From: a bacterium
Lineage (GTDB): Bacteria > Actinomycetota > Acidimicrobiia > Spongiisociales > Spongiisociaceae
DNA: 45,978 nt
NCBI GenBank assembly: GCA_028820935.1
Contig: JAPPHZ010000028.1
Coordinates: 1-45,978, forward strand
Direction: 5' to 3'
In this document: piece by piece, positions 7,476 through 16,552 of the stretch
Position numbering within the stretch: the first letter of the stretch is position 1
Layout: each line of letters starts with the position of its first letter
The notes under the pieces: generated by a model
The model's database searches: none
What the model was told of the DNA's origin: nothing
The model's input: the letters and a program-made list of their open reading frames with translations, nothing else
Translations under genes and position numbers: made by a program

Positions 7476-8621
7476 ATGCGTATCGGAATCCTGACCGGCG
7501 GGGGTGACGTCCCGGGACTCAATCCGGCCATCAAGTCCTTCACCAACCGGATGGACGAGGCCGGCCATTCCGTCCTGGGGCTGCGCCGCGGCTGGGGAGC
7601 GATGATCGGCATCGATCCTGACGATCCCCGATCGATCTCCGCCCACACCATGCCCCTCGACCCCCTGGCGGTGCGCGCCATCGACCGGACCGGCGGGACC
7701 ATCCTGCATTCCAGCCGTACCAACCCGGGCCGGGTGGCCGAGGGGAGCCTGCCCCCGTTCATCACTCCCTCCGAATCCGAGGCTCCCTACGACCTGACCG
7801 CCCATGCGGTGCGGGTGATCGAGCGCCTGGGCCTCGACGCGCTCGTGGCGATCGGCGGTGACGACACCCTCTCCTACGCCCTCCGGATGCACCAAGAGGG
7901 CGTCCCGGTGGTGGCCATCCCCAAGACGATGGACAACGACGTGCCGGGAACCGACTACTGCATCGGGTTCTCCACCGCCGTCACCCGCTCGGTCGGGTTC
8001 ATCAACGACCTGCGGAGCGCGGTGGGAAGCCACGAGCGGGTGGCCGTGGTCGAGCTGTTCGGCCGCTACTCGGGAGAGACCAGCCTGGTGTCGGGCTACC
8101 TGGCCTCCGCCGATCGGACCCTCATCGCCGAAGTGCCCTTCGACATGGATCGGCTGGCCGCCATGGTGGTGGCCGACCGGGCGGCCAACCCGAGCCGCTA
8201 CGCCGTGGTGGTGGTGTCCGAGGGCGCCACCATGTCGGGTGGAGAGCGGGTGGAGAGCGGCGCCGCCGACGCCTACGGCCATCGCAAGCTGGGCGGGATC
8301 GGGGAGACCACCGGGAACCTCATCAAGCGGATGACCGGTATCGGCGTCATGAACCAGCGGGTCGCTTACCTGATGCGCAGCGGTCCTCCGGACGTGCTGG
8401 ACCTGATGGTGGGCACCAACTTCGGTACCATGGCGGCGGAGATGCTGCTGGCCGGGACCAGCGGGGACATGGTGGCGATCCGCCGCGGCGTCTACACCAC
8501 CGCCGGTCTCGAGGTGCTGGCGGAAGGCGCCCGCCGGGTGGACGTGGAGACCTTCTATGACGCCGAGGCCTACCGGCCCAGGGTCCGCGCCCTGGCCGGC
8601 AAGCCGATGTTCCTCTCCTGA
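7476..8621 (+). CDS. 6-phosphofructokinase, probably pyrophosphate-dependent
   Basis: 381 residues of the PfkA family. Phosphorylates fructose 6-phosphate at C1. GILTGGGDVPGLN at the N-terminus and PKTMDNDVPGT at about 149-159 are family signatures. The phosphoryl-donor motif reads GGDDT (127-131) and a Lys (K150) sits in PKTMDND. In established family knowledge, Gly at both positions goes with ATP, and Asp plus Lys with pyrophosphate. The enzyme is therefore probably a reversible PPi-PFK usable in both glycolysis and gluconeogenesis. GGAGG four bases before the ATG fixes the start. It stands divergent from mce and is followed by an oxidoreductase gene. Confidence 0.9.
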   Translation: MRIGILTGGGDVPGLNPAIKSFTNRMDEAGHSVLGLRRGWGAMIGIDPDDPRSISAHTMPLDPLAVRAIDRTGGTILHSSRTNPGRVAEGSLPPFITPSESEAPYDLTAHAVRVIERLGLDALVAIGGDDTLSYALRMHQEGVPVVAIPKTMDNDVPGTDYCIGFSTAVTRSVGFINDLRSAVGSHERVAVVELFGRYSGETSLVSGYLASADRTLIAEVPFDMDRLAAMVVADRAANPSRYAVVVVSEGATMSGGERVESGAADAYGHRKLGGIGETTGNLIKRMTGIGVMNQRVAYLMRSGPPDVLDLMVGTNFGTMAAEMLLAGTSGDMVAIRRGVYTTAGLEVLAEGARRVDVETFYDAEAYRPRVRALAGKPMFLS

Positions 8622-8650
8622 TCCGGCCGGGCGGTCCAGGGAGGTAGGTG

Positions 8651-9631
8651 ATGAAGGCCCAGGTAGTCCACGAGTTCGGTGATTACCGCAACCTCAGCTA
8701 CGAAGAGGTGGACGACCCGGCGCCGGGACCGGGGGAGGTCCTGATCGGAGTCGAGGCGGTGGGGCTCAACTTCCCCGACATCCTGATGATCGCCGGCCTG
8801 TACCAGGATCGGCCCGAGTTGCCGTTCGTGGCCGGAGCGGAAGCGGCCGGGAGGGTGCTGGCCGTAGGGGACGGGGTCACCCAGGTATCTGTCGGTGATC
8901 GGGCCTTCGGATACAAGCTCCTGGTCGGGGCCATGGCGGAGCGGTTCGTGGCGCCCGCCGACCAGGTGCTCCGCCTGCCCGAGGGGGTGACGATGGAGCA
9001 GGGCGCCTGCCTGTCGCTCACCTATGGCACCGGCTACCACGCCCTGGTGGATCGAGCCCGTCTCGAGCCCGGCGAGACGGTGCTGATCACCGGCGCCACC
9101 GGCGGGGTGGGCTCGGCCGGCATCCAGATCGCCAAGGCGCTGGGCGCCCGGGTCATCGCGGCGGTCGGTACGGATGCCAAGGCGGAGACGGCCCGGTCGT
9201 TGGGCGCCGATGATGTGATCATCTACACGACCGAGTCCCTCAAGGACCGCACCAGGGAACTGACCGGCGGCCGGGGCGCCGACGTCATCTACGACCCCGT
9301 CGGCGGCGACACCTTCCTGGAGTGCCTGCGCTGCATCAACTGGGAGGGCCGGATCCTCGTGGCGGGCTTCACGTCCGGCCGGATCCCCAAGGCCCCGATG
9401 AACCTGCCCCTGCTCAAGGGATGCTCGATCGTCGGGGTGTTCTGGGGCGCCTTCGCCGAGCGGGATCCGCAGGCCAACCGAGCCAACTTCGCCCGCCTTC
9501 TCGACTGGACCGCCGAGGGGATCATCGGGCCCCGGATCAGTGCCCGTTTCCCGCTGGAGTCGGCGGTGGATGCGCTGGACACGATCGCCAACCGGCAGGC
9601 AACCGGCAAGGTGGTGCTGAGTCCGGGCTGA
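8651..9631 (+). CDS. NADPH:quinone oxidoreductase (zinc-free MDR family)
   Basis: 326 residues. GroES-like N-terminal domain (about 1-130), then a Rossmann domain with the nucleotide motif GATGGVGSAG (about 147-156). No catalytic or structural zinc Cys cluster is present, as in quinone reductases and crotonyl reductase-like MDR enzymes. It is probably a cytosolic NADPH-dependent reductase of quinones or enones; the substrate is unknown. GGGAGG at about 8639-8644 suits the ATG at 8651 better than the GTG three bases upstream. It lies 29 bases after the phosphofructokinase gene and is probably co-transcribed. Confidence 0.85.
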   Translation: MKAQVVHEFGDYRNLSYEEVDDPAPGPGEVLIGVEAVGLNFPDILMIAGLYQDRPELPFVAGAEAAGRVLAVGDGVTQVSVGDRAFGYKLLVGAMAERFVAPADQVLRLPEGVTMEQGACLSLTYGTGYHALVDRARLEPGETVLITGATGGVGSAGIQIAKALGARVIAAVGTDAKAETARSLGADDVIIYTTESLKDRTRELTGGRGADVIYDPVGGDTFLECLRCINWEGRILVAGFTSGRIPKAPMNLPLLKGCSIVGVFWGAFAERDPQANRANFARLLDWTAEGIIGPRISARFPLESAVDALDTIANRQATGKVVLSPG

Positions 9632-9724
9632 GGCACATTCGCGACAGCCCAAGGAGCCTCCGGTTCTATCGGTGCCATCGATGGGCTCCCGAGCGTCTGA
9701 ACCCGAGATAGGCAGCGGCGGCGA

Positions 9725-9770
9725 ACCTGAGGATCAGGGCGTCATATATGACGCCCTCTGCCTCAAGAAT
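9725..9770 (+). repeat. R2 palindromic repeat ahead of R1 copy B
   Basis: AACCTGAGGATCAG leads into GGGCGTCATATATGACGCCC (9737-9756), a perfect 20-bp palindrome, then CTCTGCCTCAAGAAT. The same string with small changes lies at 21775-21820, again directly ahead of an R1 copy. Confidence 0.75.
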
Positions 9771-9785
9771 CGCCAGGCGCCAAAA

Positions 9786-10010
9786 GTCGCGAAAAACCGA
9801 TGCTCCGCATCGGGCCCCGCCCCCGCCACCACCCATCCTGTTGGAGCGTGGTCGGCCATGCCCGGCTGGATGCCGGGCCTCGGCTGTTCGCTCCATGAAG
9901 CCTTGTGTTCCCTCGGACCGGCCGTCCGATCGGTCTCACCTCATCGGCCGGTGTTGGTGCTTGGCGATAGGCAACATATGGTGGGGATGTGACGGTTTCA
10001 ACCCCTTGTT
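9786..10010 (+). repeat. R1 dispersed repeat, copy B
   Basis: Head GTCGCGAAAAAC, then CCCCGCCCCCGCCACCACC, then GGAGCGTGGTCGGCCATGC with a CCCGGC...GCCGGG hairpin, then TCATCGGCCGGT, GGTGCTTGGCGATAGGCAAC, and the tail GTGACGGTTTCAACCCC. Very close to copy C. A second GAGAACGCGAAAAT head follows at 10013. The 9632-10193 gap holds R2, R1 and nothing else I can support. Confidence 0.8.
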
Positions 10011-10193
10011 ACGAGAACGCGAAAATATTCTCCGCACCAGGTTCACGACAAGGCCATGCCCTCCGCGACGAGCCGGATCGCGCAGCTGCCACGAACAGGG
10101 GAATTCGTGGAGGAGGCAACGGCCTGATCGCCTAGTGGCCAATCCCGGATGACGCGGCTCCGGGACGATCGGTGACGCGCTACGCGGCGTGGA

Positions 10194-11339
10194 CTAGGAG
10201 GCCCGCTCCGCCCGGTTCTCCAGTGAGTCCTGGACCAGCGCGCTCGTCCGGTAGGTGGCGTGGACGAACTTGCCGTACGGCAGGCTCACGAAGAAGGCCG
10301 CCACCAGCGCCAGATGCAACAGCAGCAGCAACCCCATGGCCGTGGTCGACCGCAATGCGAGCAGCGCCAGTCCTGACCCGTTGACCAGGACGAGGAGGAT
10401 GATGAAGTCCAGATCCAGGCGCCGGGCCCCGCCCGCTTCGAGTTCCTGCCGGCTCCCGGCCCGCAACACGAGCAGCCCGGCGCAACCTCCGATGGTCGCG
10501 ATTCCGCCGACGGTCCCGATTATCACCGGTGCGCTCAGCAGCGGATAGGGAGGCATCCTTCCCAGCAGTTCCTGCCAGATGGCGGCGAGGACGGTGGCGA
10601 GGAAGGTGAGGAGGAACCCGTTGAACACCAGTGAGTGCATGACCAGCCGGCTCTTGGCAGGCGTCTCGTCGGGATACGTGCATCCCGGTCCTCCGCCGTG
10701 CATGTTCTTGAGGCTGAAGGCGGCGTAGACAGCCTCTCTCATCGAGCCCAGGTCGGGCCTGCCGCGGGTGGTGTCCCGCCAGAAGGCGGCCAGGCCGGCG
10801 CCGAGGAAGAGCAGGGCGAGGCCCGCGATCACCGACGCCGGGATCGTCATCACCAGGAAGGGGACCACCTCGTAGAACGCCTCTTCTGCGGCGGGCGGGG
10901 CCACGAGCCGGTCCCATCCGAGGATGAGCAGCCCGATCACCACGGTTACCGCCACTACGACCGTCGCCAGCCAGGCCCTTCCTCGGGTCGGCCCCAGCAG
11001 GGCGGGCCCGAGAGGCTTGGGACGTGCGTAGCTCTTGTAGGTCTCCTCCCGGATGCGGCTCATCAACGGGGGGATGTCCACCGCGAACTCGTGGGGCGTG
11101 GCGTAGGGGCAGACGTCGTAGCAGCTGCGGCAGTCGTGGCACAGGTTGGCGAGGAAGAGGATGTCGCCTTCGCTGAACGTAGGGCGTCGCTCGAGGGCCG
11201 GGAAGACCGCGCACAGGCCCTCGCAGTACCGGCAGGCGTTGCAGATGTCGAATTGCCGTTGGGCCTCGGTGAGAAGGCCGGGCTCGAGGATTCGCGGAGG
11301 GTCGGTCGCGATTGCGACGCTCGCCGTCGGAGCGCGCAT
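10194..11339 (-). CDS. tcuB: TcuB-like 4Fe-4S membrane electron-transfer protein (tricarballylate utilisation)
   Basis: 381 residues from the chosen ATG. Two ferredoxin-type clusters (C33, C36, C39, C43 and C67, C70, C73, C77), then a loop, then five or six membrane helices. This is the CitB/TcuB family, which takes electrons from the FAD enzyme TcuA to the membrane during tricarballylate oxidation to cis-aconitate. The neighbouring divergent gene is TcuA-like, which supports the call. The frame stays open for 17 more codons to an ATG at 11390, but that would overlap the divergent promoter, so 11339 is preferred; no clear ribosome site decides it. Confidence 0.85.
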   Translation of the reverse strand: MRAPTASVAIATDPPRILEPGLLTEAQRQFDICNACRYCEGLCAVFPALERRPTFSEGDILFLANLCHDCRSCYDVCPYATPHEFAVDIPPLMSRIREETYKSYARPKPLGPALLGPTRGRAWLATVVVAVTVVIGLLILGWDRLVAPPAAEEAFYEVVPFLVMTIPASVIAGLALLFLGAGLAAFWRDTTRGRPDLGSMREAVYAAFSLKNMHGGGPGCTYPDETPAKSRLVMHSLVFNGFLLTFLATVLAAIWQELLGRMPPYPLLSAPVIIGTVGGIATIGGCAGLLVLRAGSRQELEAGGARRLDLDFIILLVLVNGSGLALLALRSTTAMGLLLLLHLALVAAFFVSLPYGKFVHATYRTSALVQDSLENRAERAS

Positions 11340-11366
11340 GCTCGTGCTCGGTTGGTTCACGAGACG

Positions 11367-11372
11367 TACAAT
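11367..11372 (+). promoter_or_regulatory. -10 box (TACAAT) for the leader ORF / tcuA transcript
   Basis: TACAAT ends six bases before an ATG at 11379. It lies in the divergent tcuB/tcuA intergenic region and would produce a leaderless message starting with a short ORF. Confidence 0.55.
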
Positions 11373-11378
11373 ACAGCC

Positions 11379-11474
11379 ATGTCCAGTCACTCCGTCGCCC
11401 GGCGTAGGGAACCGGTGCGGCCGGATCCGGCGAGGCGTGGAGGCGCCATGACGGTAGATGAGGGTTCGCCATGA
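11379..11474 (+). CDS. Short leader ORF (31 aa) overlapping tcuA
   Basis: 31 codons beginning MSSHSVARRR, Arg- and Pro-rich, with no recognisable domain. It begins six bases after a TACAAT box and its stop overlaps the tcuA start as ATGA. That is the arrangement of a leaderless leader peptide translationally coupled to the downstream gene. It could equally be a non-functional upstream frame. Confidence 0.4.
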   Translation: MSSHSVARRREPVRPDPARRGGAMTVDEGSP

Positions 11475-12865
11475 CAGCAGCGGCCGATGTGATCGTCGTG
11501 GGTGGCGGCAACGCCGGGCTGTGCGCCGCCCTGACCGCCCGCCGGTTCGCCGACAGGGTCCTCGTCCTGGAGTCGGCGCCCATGGACATGCGCGGAGGAA
11601 ACACGCGCCACACCCGCAACATCCGCCACATCCACGCCGGCGGCGACAGGGTCCTGACCGGCGCCTATAGCGAGGAGGAGCTCTGGGAGGATCTCGTCAA
11701 GGTGAGCGACGAGGACATCGACGAGGACATCGCCCGGATGGTGATCAGGGAGTCCGAGTCGGTTCCGGGCTTCATGGAACAGCACGGCGTCCACTGGCAG
11801 GCGTCCCTCAAGGGCACGCTCCACCTGTCACGGACCAACCGGTTCTTCCTCGGCGGAGGCAAGGCGATGCTCAACGCCCTGTACGCGTCCGCCGGGAGGC
11901 AGAAGATCGAGGTGCGTTACGAGACGCCGGTGACGGACATCCTGGTCGAAGGGCGCAGAGCGTCCGGAGTGGTCGCCGTCATCGACGGCGAGCCGACCGG
12001 GTTGGCGGCGCGGTCGGTCGTGGTGGCGTCGGGTGGCTACGAGGCCAACAAGGATTGGCTCCGCGACCACTGGGGTGATGCGGCGGATCGGTTCGTGATC
12101 CGCGGGTCGCCCTTCAACATGGGCGGCCCCCTCAAGGCCCTGCTCGACCGGGGCGCGCGGTCGGTCGGCAATCCGAAGGGGGCGCACGCCATCAGCGTCG
12201 ATGCCCGCGCCCCGGACTTCGACGGAGGGATCGTCACCCGGATCGACTCGGTGCCGCTGTCGATCATGGTCAACAGGGCGGGCCGGCGCTTCGCGGACGA
12301 AGGAGAGGATCTCTGGCCGAGGAGATACGCCAGCTGGGGTCACCTGATCGCGGCCCAACCGGATCAGATCGCCTACTCGATCTTCGACTCGCAGGTCAAC
12401 GACCTCTTCATACCGGGCCTGTACCCGCCGTACCGGGCGGAGACGCTCGACGGTCTGGCAGAGTTGGCCGGGCTTCCTCCGGATGCGCTCGGGCGGACGG
12501 TCCGGCAGTTCAACGCGTCGGTTCCGGACGACCCTCCCTTCGACCACAGCGGCCTCGACGGGCGGAGCACGGCCGGCCTCGACATACCGAAGTCGAACTG
12601 GGCGCTGCGCATCGACACCCCGCCCTTCTACGCCTACCCGCTGCGATGCGGGATCACCTTCACATACCTGGGCCTCAAGGTCGACGCCGAGGCCCACCTG
12701 CAGACGGACGCCGGCCGGGTCGACAACCTCTTCGCTGCCGGAGAGATCATGTCGGGCAACGTGCTCACCGCCGGCTACCTGGCGGGGTTCGGCCTCACCA
12801 TCGGCGCGGTCTTCGGCCGGCGAGCCGGGTCCGGGGCAGGCCGGTTCGCCTCGTCCGGGAGCTAG
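11471..12865 (+). CDS. tcuA: TcuA-like FAD-dependent tricarballylate dehydrogenase
   Basis: 464 residues of the FAD-binding succinate dehydrogenase/fumarate reductase superfamily. Dinucleotide motif GGGNAGLCAALTA near the N-terminus, RGGNTRHTRN near residue 40, and a C-terminal FAD region (NLFAAGEIMSGNVLTAGY). TcuA oxidises tricarballylate to cis-aconitate. Pairing with divergent tcuB supports the role, but related precorrin-3B-synthase-like and fumarate-reductase-like flavoproteins are hard to exclude by eye. The start overlaps the leader ORF by ATGA. Confidence 0.85.
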   Translation: MTAAADVIVVGGGNAGLCAALTARRFADRVLVLESAPMDMRGGNTRHTRNIRHIHAGGDRVLTGAYSEEELWEDLVKVSDEDIDEDIARMVIRESESVPGFMEQHGVHWQASLKGTLHLSRTNRFFLGGGKAMLNALYASAGRQKIEVRYETPVTDILVEGRRASGVVAVIDGEPTGLAARSVVVASGGYEANKDWLRDHWGDAADRFVIRGSPFNMGGPLKALLDRGARSVGNPKGAHAISVDARAPDFDGGIVTRIDSVPLSIMVNRAGRRFADEGEDLWPRRYASWGHLIAAQPDQIAYSIFDSQVNDLFIPGLYPPYRAETLDGLAELAGLPPDALGRTVRQFNASVPDDPPFDHSGLDGRSTAGLDIPKSNWALRIDTPPFYAYPLRCGITFTYLGLKVDAEAHLQTDAGRVDNLFAAGEIMSGNVLTAGYLAGFGLTIGAVFGRRAGSGAGRFASSGS

Positions 12866-12884
12866 CCGACGCCTCTCACGTCAT

Positions 12885-12922
12885 CCCATGTGGACAATCC
12901 GTCAGCCTGATGTCCATGTGGG
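12885..12922. terminator. Inverted repeat between convergent tcuA and korB
   Basis: CCCATGTGGACA and TGTCCATGTGGG form a 12-bp stem with two mismatches and a 14-base loop, 20 bases after the tcuA stop and 60 bases from the korB stop. Likely a bidirectional terminator, although it lacks a T-tract. Confidence 0.5.
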
Positions 12923-12981
12923 TGCGGCTTGCGGGAATTTCCCTGCCGGAGAACGCCGCCAGCGCGAGGATCGTCCGGTTG

Positions 12982-13983
12982 CTACTCGGCCGTCCAGGTG
13001 CCGAGGCTGGTGATCAGCTTGCCCAGGTCGCCACTGCCGCGGGCTGCCGTGGAGCGATTGACGGCATCCTGGAGGGCGTCGTCGTAGACCGGGCGGTGGA
13101 CTTCGCGGAAGATGCCCAGGGGGGTCGGGCCGTAGGGTCCGTGGGCCAGGCGGGAAAGGGCGAATGCCGCCGATGCGTCCTCGGCATGCGCGTCGTGGAC
13201 GATGATCTGTGACGGGTTGACCGAGGCGCGGTCGGCGATCGCCGCCCGGCCGCCGTCCCAGACCACGGCCTTATCCTTGTTGGCGCCGAACACGATCGGC
13301 TGGCCGTGGACCAGGTCGATCCGGTTGGCGTAGCGATCGGGCTTGCCGGTCAGCTGGATGAACGCCTTGTCATTGAAGACGTTGCAGTTCTGGTAGATCT
13401 CGATGAGGGCCGAGCCGCGGTGGGCGTGGGCGGCCTTCAGCATGGCGGTGGTGTGGTTGCGGTCCATGTCCAGGGTCCGGGCCACGAAGGTGGCTTCGGC
13501 GCCCAGCGCCAGGCTGACCGGGTTGAACGGGTAGTCGATCGAGCCGGCCGGCGAGGACTTGGTGGTCTTGCCGGGTTCGGACGTGGGCGAGTACTGACCC
13601 TTCGTCAGCCCGTAGATCTGGTTGTTGAACAGCAGGATGGTCATGTCGATGTTGCGGCGCAGGGCGTGGATCAGGTGGTTGCCGCCGATCGACAGCAGGT
13701 CCCCGTCCCCTCCGACCACCCACACCGACAGCTCCGGGTTGGCGACGGCCACGCCGCTGGCGATGGCGGGTGCCCGGCCGTGGATGGCGTGCATGCCGTA
13801 GGTGTTCATGTAGTAGGGGAAGCGGGCCGCGCAGCCGATGCCCGACACGAACACCACGTTCTCGCGCTTGATGTCGAGCCCGGCGAAGAAGTTCTGGACC
13901 GCGGCGAGGATCGTGTAGTCGCCGCAGCCCGGGCACCAGCGGACCTCCTGGTCGGTCTGGAAGTCGACCCGTGTGTAGCTCAT
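12982..13983 (-). CDS. korB: 2-oxoacid:ferredoxin oxidoreductase, beta subunit
   Basis: 333 residues. The TPP- and 4Fe-4S-binding subunit of 2-oxoglutarate (or related 2-oxoacid):ferredoxin oxidoreductase, linking decarboxylation to low-potential ferredoxin. CPGCGDY (C17, C20), GIGCAARFPYY (C51) and YQNCNVFND supply the four cluster cysteines; GDGDLLSIGGNH is the TPP motif. The ATG overlaps the stop of korA by four bases (ATGA). 2-oxoglutarate specificity is inferred from KorAB layout, not proven. Confidence 0.92.
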   Translation of the reverse strand: MSYTRVDFQTDQEVRWCPGCGDYTILAAVQNFFAGLDIKRENVVFVSGIGCAARFPYYMNTYGMHAIHGRAPAIASGVAVANPELSVWVVGGDGDLLSIGGNHLIHALRRNIDMTILLFNNQIYGLTKGQYSPTSEPGKTTKSSPAGSIDYPFNPVSLALGAEATFVARTLDMDRNHTTAMLKAAHAHRGSALIEIYQNCNVFNDKAFIQLTGKPDRYANRIDLVHGQPIVFGANKDKAVVWDGGRAAIADRASVNPSQIIVHDAHAEDASAAFALSRLAHGPYGPTPLGIFREVHRPVYDDALQDAVNRSTAARGSGDLGKLITSLGTWTAE

Positions 13984-15884
13984 CGGCCTGCTATCTCCAT
14001 GATCTTGGCGCTTATCTCGCCGAACTGGAACGGCACCCCCTCCACCTTGCTGTAGGAGATGACCGGCCGGGCGAACTCGGCCTTCACCATCCGGGACAGC
14101 TGGCCGTTGTTCATCTCGGGTATCAGCACGTGCTCGTAGCTGCTCAGCACGGTGGTCATGTTGGGGGGGAAGGGACTCAGGTACCGGATCCGTGCGTAGG
14201 CGACCTTGGCGCCCTTGCGCCGGGCGTTGCCCACCCCGGCCTTCACCGCCGAGTACGTCGACCCCCAGCTCAGCACCAGCAGGTCCGCCCCGTCGGGGTC
14301 GTCGACCTCCACCTCCGGGATGTCGTTGGCGACGTTCGCCACCTTCCAGGCCCTGATGTCGGTCATGAGTTGGTGGTTGGCGGGGTCGTAGGAGACGTTC
14401 CCCGTCACCTCCTCCTTCTCGAGGCCGCCGATGCGGTGCTCGAGGCCGGGCATCCCGGGGATCGCCCACCGGCGGGCCATGGTCTGGAGGTCGCGCAGGT
14501 AGGGCAGGAACTTGTCGCCGGCGTTCGGCCCGGTCGCGAACGGAACCTCGAGGATCGGCAGGGATGCGATGTCGGGCAGCCTCCAAGGCTCGGAACCGGT
14601 GGCGATGTAGCCGTCGGAGAGCAGGATGACCGGCGTCATGTACTTGATGGCGATCCGGGCGGCCTCGATCGCCACCTCGAAGGCGTCAGATGGGGAGGAC
14701 GCCGCCACCACGGGCAGCGGAGACTCGCCGTGGCGGCCCCACACCGCCAGGAACAGGTCGGACTGCTCCGGCTTGGTCGGGAGGCCGGTCGACGGGCCTC
14801 CCCGCTGCACGTCGACGATGATCATCGGCATCTCGGTGATCATCGCCAGGCTGATCGTCTCGCCCTTGAGGGACAGACCGGGCCCGCTCGTGCCGGTGAC
14901 GGCCAGCGACCCGGCGAAGGCCGCGCCGAGGGCGGCGCCCGCCGCGGCGATCTCGTCCTCGGCCTGGAAGGTCTTCACCCCGAAGTTCCGGTGGCGCACC
15001 AACTCGTGAAGGATCTCCGATGCCGGGGTGATCGGGTAGGAGGCGTAGAACAGCGGCAGGCCCGACAACACCGAGGCGGCCACCAGCCCCCACGACAGGG
15101 CGGCGTTGCCGTTCACGTTGGTGTAGGTGCCGGGCGGCAGGTCGGCCGGACGCACCTCGATCTGGCGCGCGAAGCTCTCGGTGGTTATCCCGTAGTTGTA
15201 GCCCGCCTTGAGAGCGGCCAGGTTGGCGTTCATCACCGGCTCGATGCGGCCGAACTTCTTCTTCACCCACTCGGCGGTCACGTCGGTCTCGCGTCCGAAC
15301 ATCCAAAGGAGCAGCCCCAGGGCGAGGAAGTTCTTGGAGCGGAGCACCGCCCGGCCGCTCACCCCCGAGCCCTTGACGGCTTCCTTGGTGAGGGTCTCCA
15401 TCGGCACCCGGTGGACGTCGAAACCGGCGAGCGTGCCGTCGTCCAGGGGGTTGGCCTCGAATCCGGCCTTGTGCAGGTTGCGCTCGTCGAAGGCTTCCTC
15501 GTTGACGATCAGGATCCCGTCGTCGCGCAGGTCTTGGAGATGGACCTTGAGGGCGGCCGGGTTCATGGCCACCAGCACGCCGGGCCGGTCACCGGGGGTA
15601 AGGATGTCCCAGTCGGCTATCTGGAGCTGGAAGGACGAGACGCCGGGGAGGGTGCCGGCGGGAGCGCGGATCTCGGCCGGGAAGGTGGGCAGGGTGGCCA
15701 GGTCGTTCCCGAAAATGGCCGCGGCGTCGGTGAACCGGTTGCCCGCCAGCTGCATGCCGTCGCCCGAGTCGCCCGCGAAGCGGATGACCATCCGGTCCGT
15801 TCGGTCGACGCCTACCCCGCCGTTGGTGCCTGTGACGCCGGGTGCCTCCGGCAGGGGGGTGACCGGGTTGTGGTCGCTGTCCAC
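13980..15884 (-). CDS. korA: 2-oxoacid:ferredoxin oxidoreductase, fused gamma-alpha subunit
   Basis: 634 residues. The N-terminal gamma domain (about 20-200, with RFAGDSGDGMQ) is fused to the alpha/pyrimidine-binding domain (YPITPASEILHEL, then GTSGPGLSLK) and a C-terminal transketolase-like domain. This is the KorA arrangement of actinobacteria. The GTG at 15884 has GGAGAG about nine bases upstream and gives a normal N-terminus. An ATG 24 codons upstream would add an Arg-rich, non-homologous segment. Operon with korB. Confidence 0.92.
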   Translation of the reverse strand: MDSDHNPVTPLPEAPGVTGTNGGVGVDRTDRMVIRFAGDSGDGMQLAGNRFTDAAAIFGNDLATLPTFPAEIRAPAGTLPGVSSFQLQIADWDILTPGDRPGVLVAMNPAALKVHLQDLRDDGILIVNEEAFDERNLHKAGFEANPLDDGTLAGFDVHRVPMETLTKEAVKGSGVSGRAVLRSKNFLALGLLLWMFGRETDVTAEWVKKKFGRIEPVMNANLAALKAGYNYGITTESFARQIEVRPADLPPGTYTNVNGNAALSWGLVAASVLSGLPLFYASYPITPASEILHELVRHRNFGVKTFQAEDEIAAAGAALGAAFAGSLAVTGTSGPGLSLKGETISLAMITEMPMIIVDVQRGGPSTGLPTKPEQSDLFLAVWGRHGESPLPVVAASSPSDAFEVAIEAARIAIKYMTPVILLSDGYIATGSEPWRLPDIASLPILEVPFATGPNAGDKFLPYLRDLQTMARRWAIPGMPGLEHRIGGLEKEEVTGNVSYDPANHQLMTDIRAWKVANVANDIPEVEVDDPDGADLLVLSWGSTYSAVKAGVGNARRKGAKVAYARIRYLSPFPPNMTTVLSSYEHVLIPEMNNGQLSRMVKAEFARPVISYSKVEGVPFQFGEISAKIMEIAGR

Positions 15885-16212
15885 CGTCTTTCTCTCTCCA
15901 GCCGTTCCTGAGGCGCGAATCCGGGCGCGCCCCTGGCTTCTGCCGCACGCGCGCACTCCGCAGTGACCGGACGGTCCATCCGGATGCGGATGCTCCGGAG
16001 TCTACCCCCTCCGTACGGGTGTGCGGGGCGGACCGGCTGTGGGGAATCGGTGCCGGTATCACTCAACAAGGGTATTGTCACTACGCCCGACTATACGTAC
16101 TGTTACTTCTGTCTGATATTTGCGATATATGGCCACGTATTCAAACAGTGTGGCGCTGGCGGAGCATCGGCTCCGGTCCGGCGTTACACTGGCGGCAGAA
16201 AGGACGCCCAAC
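15885..16212. other. Intergenic segment with AT-rich core and promoter
   Basis: Divergent gap between korA and the coiled-coil gene. The part at about 16070-16140 is clearly AT-rich (ACTATACGTACTG, GATATTTGCGATATATGG) against a GC-rich background. TTACACT at 16183-16189 is a good -10 candidate for the gene at 16213. No coding sequence or structured RNA was recognised. Confidence 0.5.
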
Positions 16213-16533
16213 ATGCCCCCTCTCGACTGGATCGGAGTCGTCACCCTCTTCGGCATCGCCGTGAGCATCAACTGGTGGGTGGTCAAGAGCTACTCCGACC
16301 GGATGGAACGGCGCTTCGATCAGCAGGACGCTCGTTTCGACAAGCGCTTCGATGGGCAGGACGCTCGTTTCGGCAAGCGCTTCGATGGGCAGGACGCCCG
16401 TTTGGATCGGCAGGAGAGGCGTTTGGAGAGGCTGGAGACCTTGATGCTCAGTCTCGTGCGCGACGTAGGCCTGCTCATGGGCGCGATGGGTATCTACCCT
16501 GCCGCCAAGGCGAAGGCCGGCTCCGGGGAGTAG
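16213..16533 (+). CDS. Small membrane-anchored coiled-coil protein (family member 1)
   Basis: 106 residues: one membrane helix (about 5-25), then a charged helical region made of near-identical 11-residue units (RFDKRFDGQDA type, residues 36-64), then a leucine-containing helix. The repeat is also visible in DNA as 33-bp direct repeats (about 16327-16393). AGAAAGGA eight bases before the ATG at 16213 decides the start; TACACT lies about 24 bases upstream. It resembles the genes at 31429 and 32311 in size, layout and the RFD-x-QD heptads. Function is unknown; oligomerisation at the membrane is inference. Confidence 0.7.
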   Translation: MPPLDWIGVVTLFGIAVSINWWVVKSYSDRMERRFDQQDARFDKRFDGQDARFGKRFDGQDARLDRQERRLERLETLMLSLVRDVGLLMGAMGIYPAAKAKAGSGE

Positions 16534-16552
16534 GCCCGCACCGGTGACATCC

